Below the pieces are notes generated by a model. That model searched no databases and had not been told where the DNA came from. It was given only the letters and a program-made list of their open reading frames with translations. A stretch of DNA of 60,163 nt from Schoenoplectus triqueter (Eukaryota > Streptophyta > Magnoliopsida > Poales > Cyperaceae): positions 1 through 60,163 of the forward strand of contig CAXKVV010000188.1 in the NCBI GenBank assembly GCA_964058805.1. Reading direction: 5' to 3'. Of this stretch, positions 1-11,500 are shown piece by piece. The position numbers and the translations under genes are program-made. Each line of letters starts with the position of its first letter. Within the stretch, counting starts at the first letter, position 1.

Positions 1-1654
1 GTCTCGAGAATGTGGGTGTACGGGAAGCAGGAACCGTCTGAAAGTGAGAACCTGTCCCTAAGCGGAATAGATGTGAATAGCACCACCCGAGGCCCTTGAG
101 GTCCATCGCTAAAGACTCAGGACGAAGGAGAAAGAGAGGTACGTCCTGGTCTAAACCAAACTGATGTGCACATCTGTGTGGAGAATAGGGCTCTATGAAA
201 GCATAATCGCCGATACGGAGTGGTAAGAACCCGTGGCGAAGACTGATGAAATAATCTAAGACATCTGGCTGATCTCTGAGAGGAGAAGAACCTCTAGAAT
301 GAAATGCCGCATCAACTAGAGATCTGCAGGTGGTCCCAGCCAGATGGTGAGTAGCCAATCTAGTACGAGCTAACCTCAGATGGTCATGGCTGCGGTAGAA
401 TCTGAAACGAGCATCCTCTGGAGTCAAAGAGGCAGGCTCTGTACCGGCTAAGTCACCCAAGATGGGTAGGTGGGCCCTCAAGTCTGATGATAAGGATGGG
501 TGATACAAGCCAGACCAATACATATGCAACCATCCACTGATGAAGTGCCAAGGTACCAACTCCCCACAGTGAGAAGGATCGCGTGAAGATGTCATACCTC
601 GCAAACTCCTGTAGATATTGGCCAAGACGGGCACGGCCAATGAAACTCTCTCACCGCGAGCAATCTGACTCGCCATCACAAATACCGAGGGACGAATGGT
701 ACGGGCCCCCGAACTGGGAAGTAGAAAGAAACAAATCCACCAGGAAAGAAAGGCTGTCAAATAAGTCTCACGATCGATCTCATGTGAGCATAGAGTGTCC
801 TGTGAAGGAGCAGCCACATCACTAAAAAGACCGAGATGTCCGGTACCAAAAGGGTCACGAGTAGAAGCACAACACTCGGCATGAGAATGTACCCGATCAG
901 TGAAATAAGATATCCAGAATCTGAAGGGGACAGAAAGATGCTGCCCTCTCAACTGATCATAAATCCTGTACACCTCCCGAAGAGAAGCTGGATGCAGAGA
1001 AGGGTCCCTCAAGTCATCCTCTGATAGTAAGAACTCGTCATAATAATGACCGAATACGGGCAGACCGGTCAGCTGACGAATCTCCCAAAGTGTGGGAGTC
1101 AGCTCTCGATCATCAATAAAGAGGGTGTTGGTGGAGTAGCTCCATCGCTCGCAGAAAGCACAGAGCCAAGGTGTGTCTATGTGGTACCGAAACATCGACA
1201 GGAAAATACAACTGTACACACCTGAACTACAAAGGACATCCCTCTCCTGTGTAAGGATGTAGCGAATCCACTCTAACTGATGCCCATGATATTTGAGTGG
1301 AAGACTGAAGTCAATGCTAGCCCAGCGAGAGGCCTCTCCATCGATCATCTCCTTGCCAAGGAGATGAACAGGAGGAGCTGCGGCTGAAAGATCTCGAGGC
1401 AGTAAGGGCGTAATATCGTGAGGCTGCTCGTCGCGAAAAATCAGACCACCAGCTCGAAGATGTATGGGGGTGCCGCGTGTAACCCTAATGGTGGGTATCC
1501 AGTCCTCTGGATCCTCGTAGAGAGGGAGATAATGACTCCGAGGACGTCTAGGAATCGTGCCATATGGAGAGATGGTCGAATCTAGAATAGAGGTGATAAA
1601 GTCAATAATAAAGGAGGGAAGAAGATAGGAAAAGAAAATGTGCGACGAATACAT
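1..1654 (-). CDS. Plant mobile domain (PMD) protein, partial, retroelement-associated
   Basis: My reverse-strand reading gives an uninterrupted frame from ATG at 1654-1652 to base 2, 551 codons, with no stop before the window edge, so the C-terminus is missing. Residues about 110-480 look like the plant mobile domain (aminotransferase-like PMD, the family of MAIN/MAIL1 and many transposon proteins). Recognisable parts are DTPWLCAFCERW near residue 160 and LTPTLWEIRQLTGLPVFG at about 185-202, matching the family pattern of a conserved Trp followed by 'PTLxDVxxLTGLPV'. Later segments are rich in Trp, Arg and His, as in the family. The ATG lies only 68 bases from the LTR end at 1723, so the ORF is probably cargo of that element. 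Extra PMD-like ORFs are known in plant Ty3/gypsy (Tat/Ogre-like) and Mutator elements. The molecular function of transposon PMD proteins is unknown. The lack of stops suggests recent insertion or selection. Confidence 0.82.
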   Translation of the reverse strand, partial: MYSSHIFFSYLLPSFIIDFITSILDSTISPYGTIPRRPRSHYLPLYEDPEDWIPTIRVTRGTPIHLRAGGLIFRDEQPHDITPLLPRDLSAAAPPVHLLGKEMIDGEASRWASIDFSLPLKYHGHQLEWIRYILTQERDVLCSSGVYSCIFLSMFRYHIDTPWLCAFCERWSYSTNTLFIDDRELTPTLWEIRQLTGLPVFGHYYDEFLLSEDDLRDPSLHPASLREVYRIYDQLRGQHLSVPFRFWISYFTDRVHSHAECCASTRDPFGTGHLGLFSDVAAPSQDTLCSHEIDRETYLTAFLSWWICFFLLPSSGARTIRPSVFVMASQIARGERVSLAVPVLANIYRSLRGMTSSRDPSHCGELVPWHFISGWLHMYWSGLYHPSLSSDLRAHLPILGDLAGTEPASLTPEDARFRFYRSHDHLRLARTRLATHHLAGTTCRSLVDAAFHSRGSSPLRDQPDVLDYFISLRHGFLPLRIGDYAFIEPYSPHRCAHQFGLDQDVPLFLLRPESLAMDLKGLGWCYSHLFRLGTGSHFQTVPASRTPTFSR

Positions 1655-4600
1655 GCACCAAAGCAACCCCCTTAATTTTCTAAAAAAAAACACATCGGGG
1701 CCCGCTTTGGTGGGTGGCTCTTTGTTTACCCTTGAAAAGATTTCAAGGATGAGTAGATAAATAAATGAAAATAAATTGATGAATAATGATAAATCATAAG
1801 AAAAAGGGGGAAGAGAGAGAGCAGTGGAAAGATGGCCCACTGATCAGGAAAAGTCGCTGCATAATCCCGGAACAAATCCATTAGTCCCACAATGGAATGC
1901 TGAGCGCAAAGTGAAGAGTATAAATACCCCGCTATTCTCTATCCACTCAGCATGTGTGACACCCAAGAAGATCGAGGGAGAGAGGAGACCTCTTGGGTGT
2001 CACCATGTGATTATACCTTTTCTGACAAGTGGGACCCACATGGCAGTCCCTTGTAGATGAACCTAATAGCATAGCCTATCTGATGAGTCGTCCATATGAC
2101 CATTCTCACTGACAGGTGGATCCCACACCTCAGTGACCTATTGAAGAGGGTCAGAATTGAACCTTAGAAATCTGCCTTTGAAGCTAACCCTAGAAAGGAG
2201 CTGAAGCAGTATAATCCCTATGCTACATGAAATGATGTCAATGCCAAGCTAGCATTTTGATGCAACTAATCATGAGAAATTCCAAATGTGATTTTGCTTT
2301 CAAGGCTGACCTGGTGCCAAAGCTGCGAGCAACCACCTAACCATGCTTTGATTTGTGTCAATTACTGATAAGTAGTCAGTTATTTGACCAAGTCACCCTC
2401 ATGTTAAGGGATTGAAAGTCAATTTCACAAGACTGATCAGGTGCCAAAGCTGGGAGCAACCATCTGATCAAGTCTAGATTTGTATTAATTGCTGATAAGT
2501 AGTCAGCATTTGATCAAATCAAGCCCTAATAAATATCAATATAAGTCTAATTGATATTTAGTTAGGGTGGTTTCTGCAAGAGGGAGATAATTGGCAGAGA
2601 CATTGAGCTACAATTGAGATTAGGGATTAATTCATAAGGAATAATAGGGTTTTATGAATAAAAGAATTTTTAATCCAGAGAAGGAGGGGTAAAGATGGAA
2701 TTAAAAATTACAGGGATGATCATCATGAATTTAGGGATTTTTGGTGAAATTTTCATGATTTTTGGATAAGTGGAGCTATCAGAATAAATTCAGAGAAAAT
2801 AAAGGCAGAATAAATGGATTAATCAAAGGCTGAGATTTGATCAGAGCAGATCTGGGTACAAGTTGGGGATGATAGCAGCTCTGGGTACAAACTGGGTGCA
2901 ATAAACACAGGAGGCATAAAATAACCGAAGAGAGAGGGTGTGCCACGTGGCAGCCTCTCATTGGGCCATGTCAGCAAGTGGGCCCCACCCAGGTATGAGT
3001 CACTGACAGGTGGGCCCCACCTAAGTGCCACGTGGCAGACAGCCAGTGGGCCACCTCATCACTCCATTGCCACATGGCACCATACAGCAGGGCCACTTCA
3101 TCCAACCCCATGCCACATGGCACAGCCAGAGGAGGCCACTTCACCTAGCCCTGTGCCACATGGCACCATACTATAAGGCCACCTCAGCATTGGTTAATGG
3201 ATAATCAGAGATAAAGGAAGATGATTAAACTAATGGGCCAATCACAACATGCCATATCATATCAATTAACCCAAACTATGCACTAATCAACCATTAACCC
3301 ATTACTATGCGCCTAGACTCAGTAATCCTACAGATGGGGCCCATTGTCAGATCTATGAACCTATGGTGCATAAGCAAACTACAAACCAGTTCTATATGGA
3401 AACATTTGCAGAGATTTAAATTTGAAATAAAAAGAAGTATGCACCTGGCGCACGCTGCACCTTCTTTCTCCTCTGCCTCGGCTCATGCGCGCCAGGCGCA
3501 GGCGCTGAAGCGGCCGCTCCCTCCTTCTTCTCTCTCCTTCTCTTCTTCTTCCTCTCGACAGCAGAAGAACTCGAAGGCATCATCAATGGAGATCGAGTGA
3601 AAGGTTGAGTTTCAGATCAATTGCTTCTAGCCTCAGCTACAGCATACAAAGGAGAGCATGTGCATATAATTAGATTTTAAATTGATAAAGCACAGAGAGA
3701 GAAATGGCAAGAAGCAACACCTCGGGTCAAAACTTTGAACTTGCCAATTGAAGATCAAAACTTGCAATTGATGGCTGGGAGAGCTTCTAGGACCTCAGGC
3801 GATGGTGTTAGAGTGACAATTGCGAGGAGATAAATGCTGGATGTAGGAGTTGCACCAATTCACAATTCGGCCTAGAAGTGAGTTGATCAAACACTGTGAT
3901 GGAGCTTGCAAATCGACTAGATGAGAGCACAGGGAGTTGCCTGACACCGAGTTGATGATGATGAAGCTTTGAGACAGAAGAAACAAGCAAGGAATTGGAA
4001 TGAAAGATTGAAGCTTGATTATGGCTTGTAATGAGAGAAAAGATGTGAATTGAGATCAATTCTGTAAAATGGGATCAAGGGAGCATGCTAGCAGCTTATA
4101 TAGACATGGTATGGGGTCTGGAAGGATCTAGAAGAGGCTAGAGAGGCTTGCAAGAGCATGGGAACCGAATAGTGGCAAATCAGTAAATAAATTGAACTTG
4201 TAACTGCCTCTAGGCAGTTGCACATGAGCTAGGCAATGGAGACTCGGTTCAGTGGACCATAAGGCATACAAGGAAGCAGTTAGTGTGAAGAGTATAATGC
4301 ACCATGTGTAATTGGGTTGAGATGGTCAAAATCGGTCAAACCAATGGATTTCTATATAAACCCCTTATCCAGTGAATGGAACTAAGGACCAGAGGCATAC
4401 ACACGACCCTTAGAGCATTTATAAGATCCCTGAGAAGCTTAGAGAGCAAGTGAGAAGCTAGAAAGCCAATTGATCTCAACAAGTGTTGAGAACTTGGCAA
4501 ACAGTCACCCTTTTCCATTATTAACAATCAATCTAAGAGCTCAGAGCTACAGAGAAGAAGGAAAGGTGAGTGTATTCATTGTACATAGGAAGTTTGAGTT

Positions 4601-6839
4601 GTAATTGTGCTTGATTTTGAGTAATTTCAGAATTTTAATACTGTTAATTGCATTTTCGCAAATTGCCCTTTCAATTCAATTGAATTTCTCAATTTTCTTG
4701 ATTGAATCTTTCCTTTGAACTGTCGCCTTATCATTTAGATCCTCTTTGATTCATTTTCTTGCCTTTATCTTGATTAATCAATTGATCAAGAGTTCGAATT
4801 GGTTTGCCAGAAGAGCTAGTCGAAGATTATATAATCTCCTAGCACTAATCAAGGAAGATAGGCTAATCGAAGGTCACTGACCTCTTAGTCACTGTATTTC
4901 CAAGCAATTGTTCCAAGAATTCAACTTTTCAATCGAGTAATTGATGGAAATTCTGGAACTAATCGCTGGAACTCAGAACCAGTAATGCAAAACACTCGAA
5001 AACACCCCAATTGATCAAGCTATATGCTTCAATTGTGATGCATTACATAGGCGATGAGTTTCATGATAACAAGATCAAGTAATTCTTGACAATTGATTGG
5101 AAATACAGAATATAGCATTGGATTATCGGTCGGTATCAACTACGGGTCAGTACCTACGACGAATCAAGAAGAAATAGAGGTAATTACAGTGTGTAAATCA
5201 TCAATGATGTTAATTGAGGTTTGGAATTGCATAGACAAATCAAGAAATGCTAGAAAGATTGATTGGAATTGGCTTAATTCGATTGGAAACGGATTCGGTA
5301 CCAAAACGGTACGAGTCAGTCTGTTGATCATGGCGACGCCGATGATCTACCGTACCGATGTATAATCCGAAGGTACAGACTAACTTCCCATGCCAAGGCG
5401 ACGCCGTGGGTAATGGCCGATCTCCGATCAGGCCGCCGGAACATCAAAATCGTTCATCCAGTGCGCATCTCAAAGCACGGGAGAGAGAGACAGAAGGGGA
5501 TGTTTCCTGTACGAATCTCAAAGAGGCGCACGAATATTGAAACATATCCAAAGGGTCTAAGCTATCGGACATTTAGAAAATTAAAGCATGAATTGATCTG
5601 GGCCTTTGATCCACGCAATGCAAATCTTAATCTAATCTGACGGCCCAAATAAGAATAGGATTAAATGAAAGATGGGTGCCAATCTTGATATAGATCTGGC
5701 GGCCCGGATTAAGCCCATTAACCAATTAATAACAGAACATTAATTACATATAGTGAATAAATGATTTGAAAATGCTATTGAACTCCAAATTGACTCAAAT
5801 TTGTTTCTAAAATTTTCTTATTTTTCATACTATTTTTCTATACAATAATATTCCAGTTTTAGAGATATAATCATGATAAAACAATTTAAAAGCAAAATAC
5901 ATTACATATATTGATATAGTTGACCTAGCTTTGACTTGTCATTTTAAATACTATAAAAATTCCAAAAATACAAATAAAAATCATAAATAATAACTAAATA
6001 TATTTTAGTGATTTTTCAAAGTGATTTTCCATGAAATAATAATGATGATAGTAATATACCGTAATAAATGATGAGATTAGCTATATTCTTTGATAAATAA
6101 AAAATATAATAATAATAATAATAATAGATATTATATTGATATTTCCTGCAAAAAGAATAATAAAAATAAATAGCACAAAATATACAAAAATATACTACCA
6201 TAGTAATAAATAGTAAAATGCATTTTCTTTTATAATAAAGAATGATAATATAGTTTTATAATATGAATTGTATTTCTTTTGTTATTTCTATACAAATATA
6301 CAATAAAAATACTTTTGATGAATAAAATGTAATAAAAATAATAGTTGTGATAAAAACATAATGAATTTCATCTCTTATGACTAGTAATAAAATCTTATGC
6401 TTTTCTATAGATAATAAGTAGGAATAATAGAAATAGATATAATAAATAGTATAACAAATAAAATAGAATATTAGTAATGATTTCTTTTTAGCTATTATAA
6501 ATATTAAAATAAAAAAATAATAATAATAAAATATAATAGTATAGCTAACCATCTTTTAATTTTGTAAATGATTTTTTTTTACATAATGAATAGTATTACA
6601 ATATAATAGAATATAATAACAAAATTCCATTACTTTAGCTATTATAAACATTTTAAAAAAATATAAATAAAAAACATAAGCCATCTTATTTTTGTAAGTG
6701 ATTTTCTACAAAATAAATAGAGTTTAGAAATAATAAAAAATAAAAATTCTACTATTTTAGCCGTTATAAAAATCCCAAAAATATTAATAACTACCCCTTT
6801 TCCTATTATTTTTGTAAATAATTTTCTATATAGACAAAC

Positions 6840-6950
6840 AGGGTTTAAGAAATAAAAATAATAAAAAAATAATAATAATAATAGTAATATAATAATTGTA
6901 ATAATAATAATAATAATAATAGTAATAATAACAATAATAATAAATGCATC
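6840..6950. repeat. AT-rich imperfect (AAT)n tract inside LTR copy A
   Basis: Imperfect runs of AAT/ATA triplets lie at the inner end of the AT-rich LTR segment. The equivalent part of LTR copy B starts at about 8596, and the tract marks where the three LTR copies differ most in length. Confidence 0.7.
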
Positions 6951-7049
6951 TTTATAATAATGGAAGATATTATAATAGACTTTGTGCATTTTTTTTGATG
7001 AATATGCTCACATAAGGAGTGTAGAGCCACATGAGAATATTTGTACACA

Positions 7050-7665
7050 TTAGTCAAGACGAGAAAACCTTGACGTAGGAAGATTAAGGCTTTAATAGCA
7101 ATATAAGAAGATACGTCGAGACAGGAACATCTTGACGTGAGATGAATAAAGCTTTGATGGCAGCATGAAGAGATATGTCGAGACAAGAACATCTTGACAC
7201 TTGATGAAGAATAATAAGATACGTTGAGACAAGAACATCCTAACGTAGAATGATTAAGGCTTCGATAGCAGCATGAAGAAGTATGTCGAGACAAGAACAT
7301 CTTGACGCTTGATAAAGAATAATCAGAGCTACGATACCAACATGGAGATATACATTGACTCTGAAGAGGAAGAATATTACGATGTCCTAGATAGGTGACA
7401 TCTTAATGACTCGCTGCCATGAGCAAGTAACTCATGATTGAATACGCTCACACAAGGGGTGTAGGGCAATATAGTAATTTTGCACAAGTAATGCAACACG
7501 TAGAATGATTAGTCGAGACAAGAACATCTTGACGCTCGCTGAAGAATAACCAAAGCTACGACATCAGCATGGAGAGATATGTCGACTTTGAAGAAGAAGA
7601 ACATTATGATGTCCGAGCGAAGTGACATCTTAATGACTCGGTGTCGTGAATAAGTAATTCATGAC
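7050..7665. repeat. Repeated short hairpins, part 1 (LTR copy A)
   Basis: Six copies of one hairpin type occur at about 7053, 7113, 7175, 7221, 7285 and 7512. A typical copy has CGTCGAGA pairing with TCTTGACG across the 8-base loop CAAGAACA. Stems vary in step: the copy at 7053 has GTCAAG/CTTGAC, and the copy at 7221 has ACGTT/AACGT where others have ACGTC/GACGT. A second type is GATGTC/GACATC at 7381-7402 and 7608-7629. A third type is CATGAG/CTCATG at 7418-7436, which corresponds to TCGTGAAT/ATTCATGA at 7644-7664. The copies sit in longer, degenerate tandem units. Confidence 0.75.
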
Positions 7666-7680
7666 CATTTGAGCTGGCAA

Positions 7681-8277
7681 GACTGAACTTGTTCGTCGAT
7701 GAGTTTGTCTCCCGGCTCATTTCCCGAGAATGTGAGATTGAATCGGTCTGTTGGTAGATTCATCCACAAAACAGTGAATGTGAACCGTTCTGTAGGTAGG
7801 TTCCTTCACTTACACATGCCTCAGTGTTGAACTGGCCCAGCGCTTCAGGTTTGACATTGTGTGCAATTGTGTTTCCTAGGTTTATGAATCAGCTTAGTGC
7901 TACGAATTCATGATCTAGAAGATCGGTGAGAAGAAACACGTGGGCCATATCCACCCTTCTCCTGATTCACCAACCTCAAGATCAACCGGCTCAGCGCTTC
8001 GAGTTGTATTTTGTGTGATTGGTTGTTGACTAGTTAAGATTGAACCGGTCTGTTTGTAGGTTTATCTTCTAGATCAACGGAGGTTGAGTCGGTCTGTATG
8101 TAGACTCACCTCAAGCCCCCTATGAAGAGATTAACCTGGTCTGTTGGTAAGGTTACATCTCGAGGAGGCATGGACTGAACCGGTCTGTTTGTAGGTTCGT
8201 CCCCCATAGGATAAAACCGATCTGTTTGTAGGTTTTGTCTTCCCTAGATTGAACCGGTCTGTTGGTAGGTTCATCTT
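7681..8277. repeat. Array of conserved-loop hairpins, part 2 (LTR copy A)
   Basis: At least eight hairpins share a 12-base loop close to GGTCTGTTGGTA: 7731-7768, 7774-7809, 8036-8068, 8080-8112, 8127-8161, 8172-8202, 8210-8239 and 8246-8276. Inner stems differ yet pair: GAATC/GATTC, GAACC/GGTTC, TGAGTC/GACTCA, TAACCT/AGGTTA and AAAACC/GGTTTT. Outer stems also differ and pair: TGTG/CACA, GTGAA/TTCAC, AAGAT/ATCTT, GAGG/CCTC, GAGAT/ATCTC, GGAC/GTCC and AGAT/ATCT. Between the second and third lie three hairpins of another class, with a loop near GGCTYAGYGCTTCG (about 7826-7857, 7882-7912 and 7980-8010) and stems such as ATGAAT/ATTCAT and CAAC/GTTG. Confidence 0.8.
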
Positions 8278-8593
8278 CCGTAGATCCGTTTTTATAAACT
8301 TAGACGACCACTTGCCCATCTCTTAACTATACTATTTGCTTCTCTCTTTCAAAGATCCAGAGGTGCCTCGAGGTTCATAGCCTAGGGTAATTAACGGTGG
8401 GGGCTTGCGCCCACCGGAATCTACAAGAACTCACAATCACTAAAAAACCCCCTGAATGTGCATCCAAATATCTCTAAACGGCAGAATCGGCCGACACCAC
8501 TCAGATGCACGCTCGGGAGGGATCTCCGTGTCCTTCTTCCGCAGAACCCATCGCCCGGCGGCGGTGCGGCGGCGCGCGAAAAAGGGTCGCACA

Positions 8594-11500
8594 GTGGTTA
8601 GCTATACTATTCTAATATTATTATTTTTATTATATTTATTATTTTTTTTTATTTTTAATATCTATAATAGCTAAAAGAAATCATTACTAATATTCTATTC
8701 TATTTATTATACTATTCATTATATCTATTTTTATTATTTCTATTTATTATCTATAGAAAGATATAAGATTTTTTTATTAGTCATAAGGGATGAAATTCAT
8801 TATGTTTTTATTAAAACTATTATTTTTACCACATTTTATTCATCAAAAGTATATTTTTGTATATTTGTATAAAAATAACAAAAGAAATACAATTCATATT
8901 ATATTATCATTCTTTATTATAAAGAAAATGCATTTTACTATTTATTACCATAGTAGTATATTTTTGTTTATTTTGTGCTATTTATTTTATTATTATTTTT
9001 TTACAGAAAATATCAACATAATATCTATTATTATTATTATTATTATATTTTTTTTATTTATCAAAGAATATAGCTAATCTCATCATTTATTATAGTATAT
9101 TACTATCACTATTATTATTTCATGGAAAATCACTTGAAAAATCACTAAAATATATCTAGTTATTATTTATGATTTTTATTTGTATTTTTGAAATTTTTAT
9201 AATATTTAAAATGACAAGTCAAAGCTAAGTCAAATATACCAATATATGTGATGTATTTTGCTTTTAAAATGTTTTATTATGATTATATTTCTAAAACCGG
9301 AATATTATTGTATAGAAAAATAGTATGAAAAATAAGAAAATTTTAGAAACAAATTTGAGTCAATTTGGAGTTCAATAGCATTTTCAAATCATTTATTTAC
9401 TCTATATTATCACTATTCTGTTATTATTTAATTAATGGGCTTAATATGGGCCGCCAGATCTGTATCAAGATCAGCGCCTATCTTTCATTTAACTCTATTC
9501 TTATTTGGGCCGTCGGATATGCCTCAAGATTAATTCATATGAGATGTAAGGCCCAGATTCACTTATCACGTTATAAGCATCTGATTTATTCCAAGATTCG
9601 CGTGTGCGCTTCAATATTCGTGTTCTTGCGCTAATGTTCGTGCTGGTGCGTTTCATTGACTCTCCGGTCAACAGCACCTTCAAGATTTGCGCCGACGGCA
9701 TTCCCGGCGGCTGAGGCCGTCTCCTCCCGATCAGATAGTCCCTCCGGTGTCGTCTCTCCTCGGGGAATTGTTCTACAACATCTGATCGATGATCTATGCG
9801 GTGGATCGTGCTATATACCAATGCTAGATGAACTGATTTGGTACCAACCGGTACCGAATCTCGGATTCCACAAATTCAACACAATTACTTGTTTCTTTCA
9901 ACAATTAATCATTCAATTGACATCGTATACCTATGTAAATGCCTCCTATCATGATTAGAACAATTCAAATTGGTTGATGACTCCATTACTCGGGATGGTT
10001 GTCAAAGTGCAATAGAAGCCGTTGGTACCGATTACAATTTACTTCAAATTCATGTTATTCATTGATCAATATTGACATTGTCATGCTTAATACTCTTTAT
10101 AACACTTATTCAAACCATGATATGCATGCATATGCTTATAATCTTCCCTAATTCTCAATCTGAAACTCAATTTCAGAAACGGAACGCGATAACAGTATTG
10201 AAACTCCAAATCAGTCGAGTTCTCAAGATTATATCTGAGATCAATCGACTTCAAAGGACTCTACAGACCCTAATGCATATAGTATTAACAAGGATCAAGA
10301 TAATTCTCACTCAAGAATCAAGAATTGATCAATGAACTCAACTGTTACCGAGTTCTCAAGTTGAACTGAGATCAATCGATTTAACAGCCTCATTCATCAA
10401 CCTTTAAGCAAAATTCTTTGAAAGAAATGAAAGATTTATACTATATAAACTTGCAATGCATGAAATAAAGAAGAAAATCATGAAGAAAGGGTTGAAATTC
10501 AAAGAAATTTAGAAACAGCACAGTAAAATGCTGATACACAGTGGCAATTACATCTTTAAAGCTCCAATCTTCAAGAATTAAATCTACTAATCCCTAATTG
10601 ACAGATAATAGAGTATATAGCTTACCTCCAAACAAGTAATTGAAGCAAATAGATCGAGTTCTCAAGTTAAAACTGAGATCAATCGATTCTATCAGAGTTC
10701 TCTTCTGGATTCTTGCTTCTTCTTACTCTCTCTCTCTCTATAAAGTGTTCTCTCTATCTCTTGTCTTCTGTATGCGTGTGTATTGTCTCTCTTTCTTGTT
10801 CTGTGTGTGTAATTGGTTTATATAAGCAATTGAGATGGTGTACCAAATGAATTAGAGCCATACACCACTTATACACCATCAATTGAACTCCCTTGGCTCA
10901 TGAACATGGTTCTTCAATTCTGTTATTGTTTCTGTTATGATGTGGGCCCCATTCAAGCGAATCCAAAGTTCAAGCCTTTGGCTGTTGACCATGTTTGACT
11001 CACATCTCATATGCTGCTAGAACCTTCTAGAACATCTAAACATACTATATATACTCATTCCAATGTATCTAGAGCATTCATTCATCCTCTGCCATTGTTA
11101 TCTTCTTCCAAAGCTCAAAGCTTTATTACCCGATTCCATCTCTTGGCCAACAACATACCTCCACCATCCAATTGATAATCTCCATCACCTAAACAGCATC
11201 GTGAGGGTGCATAGAGGCTGCCAGCATTGGTAATTCGAGCTGAGAGTGCAAGGTTTCAAATTTCATCAATTTGCCCGATTTTATCACTCCCTCTCAATTG
11301 CTTCAATTCATCCCCTAATTGCTGCTTCTTTCTTCATCTACAGCGTCGCCTAAGCAAGTGGAGAAGGTTTGCACCATCAATTTTGGATTCTGAAGTAGGA
11401 ATTGAAGTGCTTCATCAATTGCCCGAGGTATTCATCTCTCTCAATCACCTTATTCACTTGTTGTTTTTCAATTCTGATCAATTGCACATACTCTCCCATG

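Larger units (their letters stand above)
1723..8593. mobile_element. Very long LTR (copy A) of a PMD-carrying retroelement
   Basis: The unit starts TGTTTACCC and ends GTCGCACA, so it has TG...CA ends. The same two ends, reverse-complemented, bound the solo LTR at 32,210-37,096, which fixes the boundaries. Length is about 6.87 kb, in the range of Ogre/Tat-type gypsy LTRs. The five bases outside (CTCTT on the left, GTGGT on the right) do not match. The unit is therefore not a solo LTR but one end of an element whose internal part lies to the left, beginning with the PMD ORF. Orientation is ambiguous because TG...CA is self-complementary, and I found no convincing primer binding site or polypurine tract next to base 1723. 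It contains an AT-rich segment (5750-6960), a hairpin-rich segment (7050-8277) and a GC-rich terminal 200 bp. Confidence 0.72.

Noticed and set aside
583..1024. Short plus-strand reading frames
   Set aside because: They overlap the continuous minus-strand PMD frame, which has family motifs; the plus-strand frames have none.
1690..1722. Primer binding site or polypurine tract next to LTR copy A
   Set aside because: Neither strand shows a TGG-starting tRNA complement or a purine run next to base 1723, so element orientation was left open.
2779..3176. Small reading frames in the CCACGTGG-rich LTR part, repeated at 12,045-12,559
   Set aside because: They open on both strands of a low-complexity LTR region and show no family motif.
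6642..7300. Leucine/isoleucine-rich minus-strand frames resembling membrane proteins
   Set aside because: They come from AT-rich triplet runs and hairpin repeats.
7731..8276. CRISPR-like array (conserved loop as repeat, variable stems as spacers)
   Set aside because: Spacing is irregular, the variable parts are self-complementary rather than unique, and the host is a plant nuclear genome.
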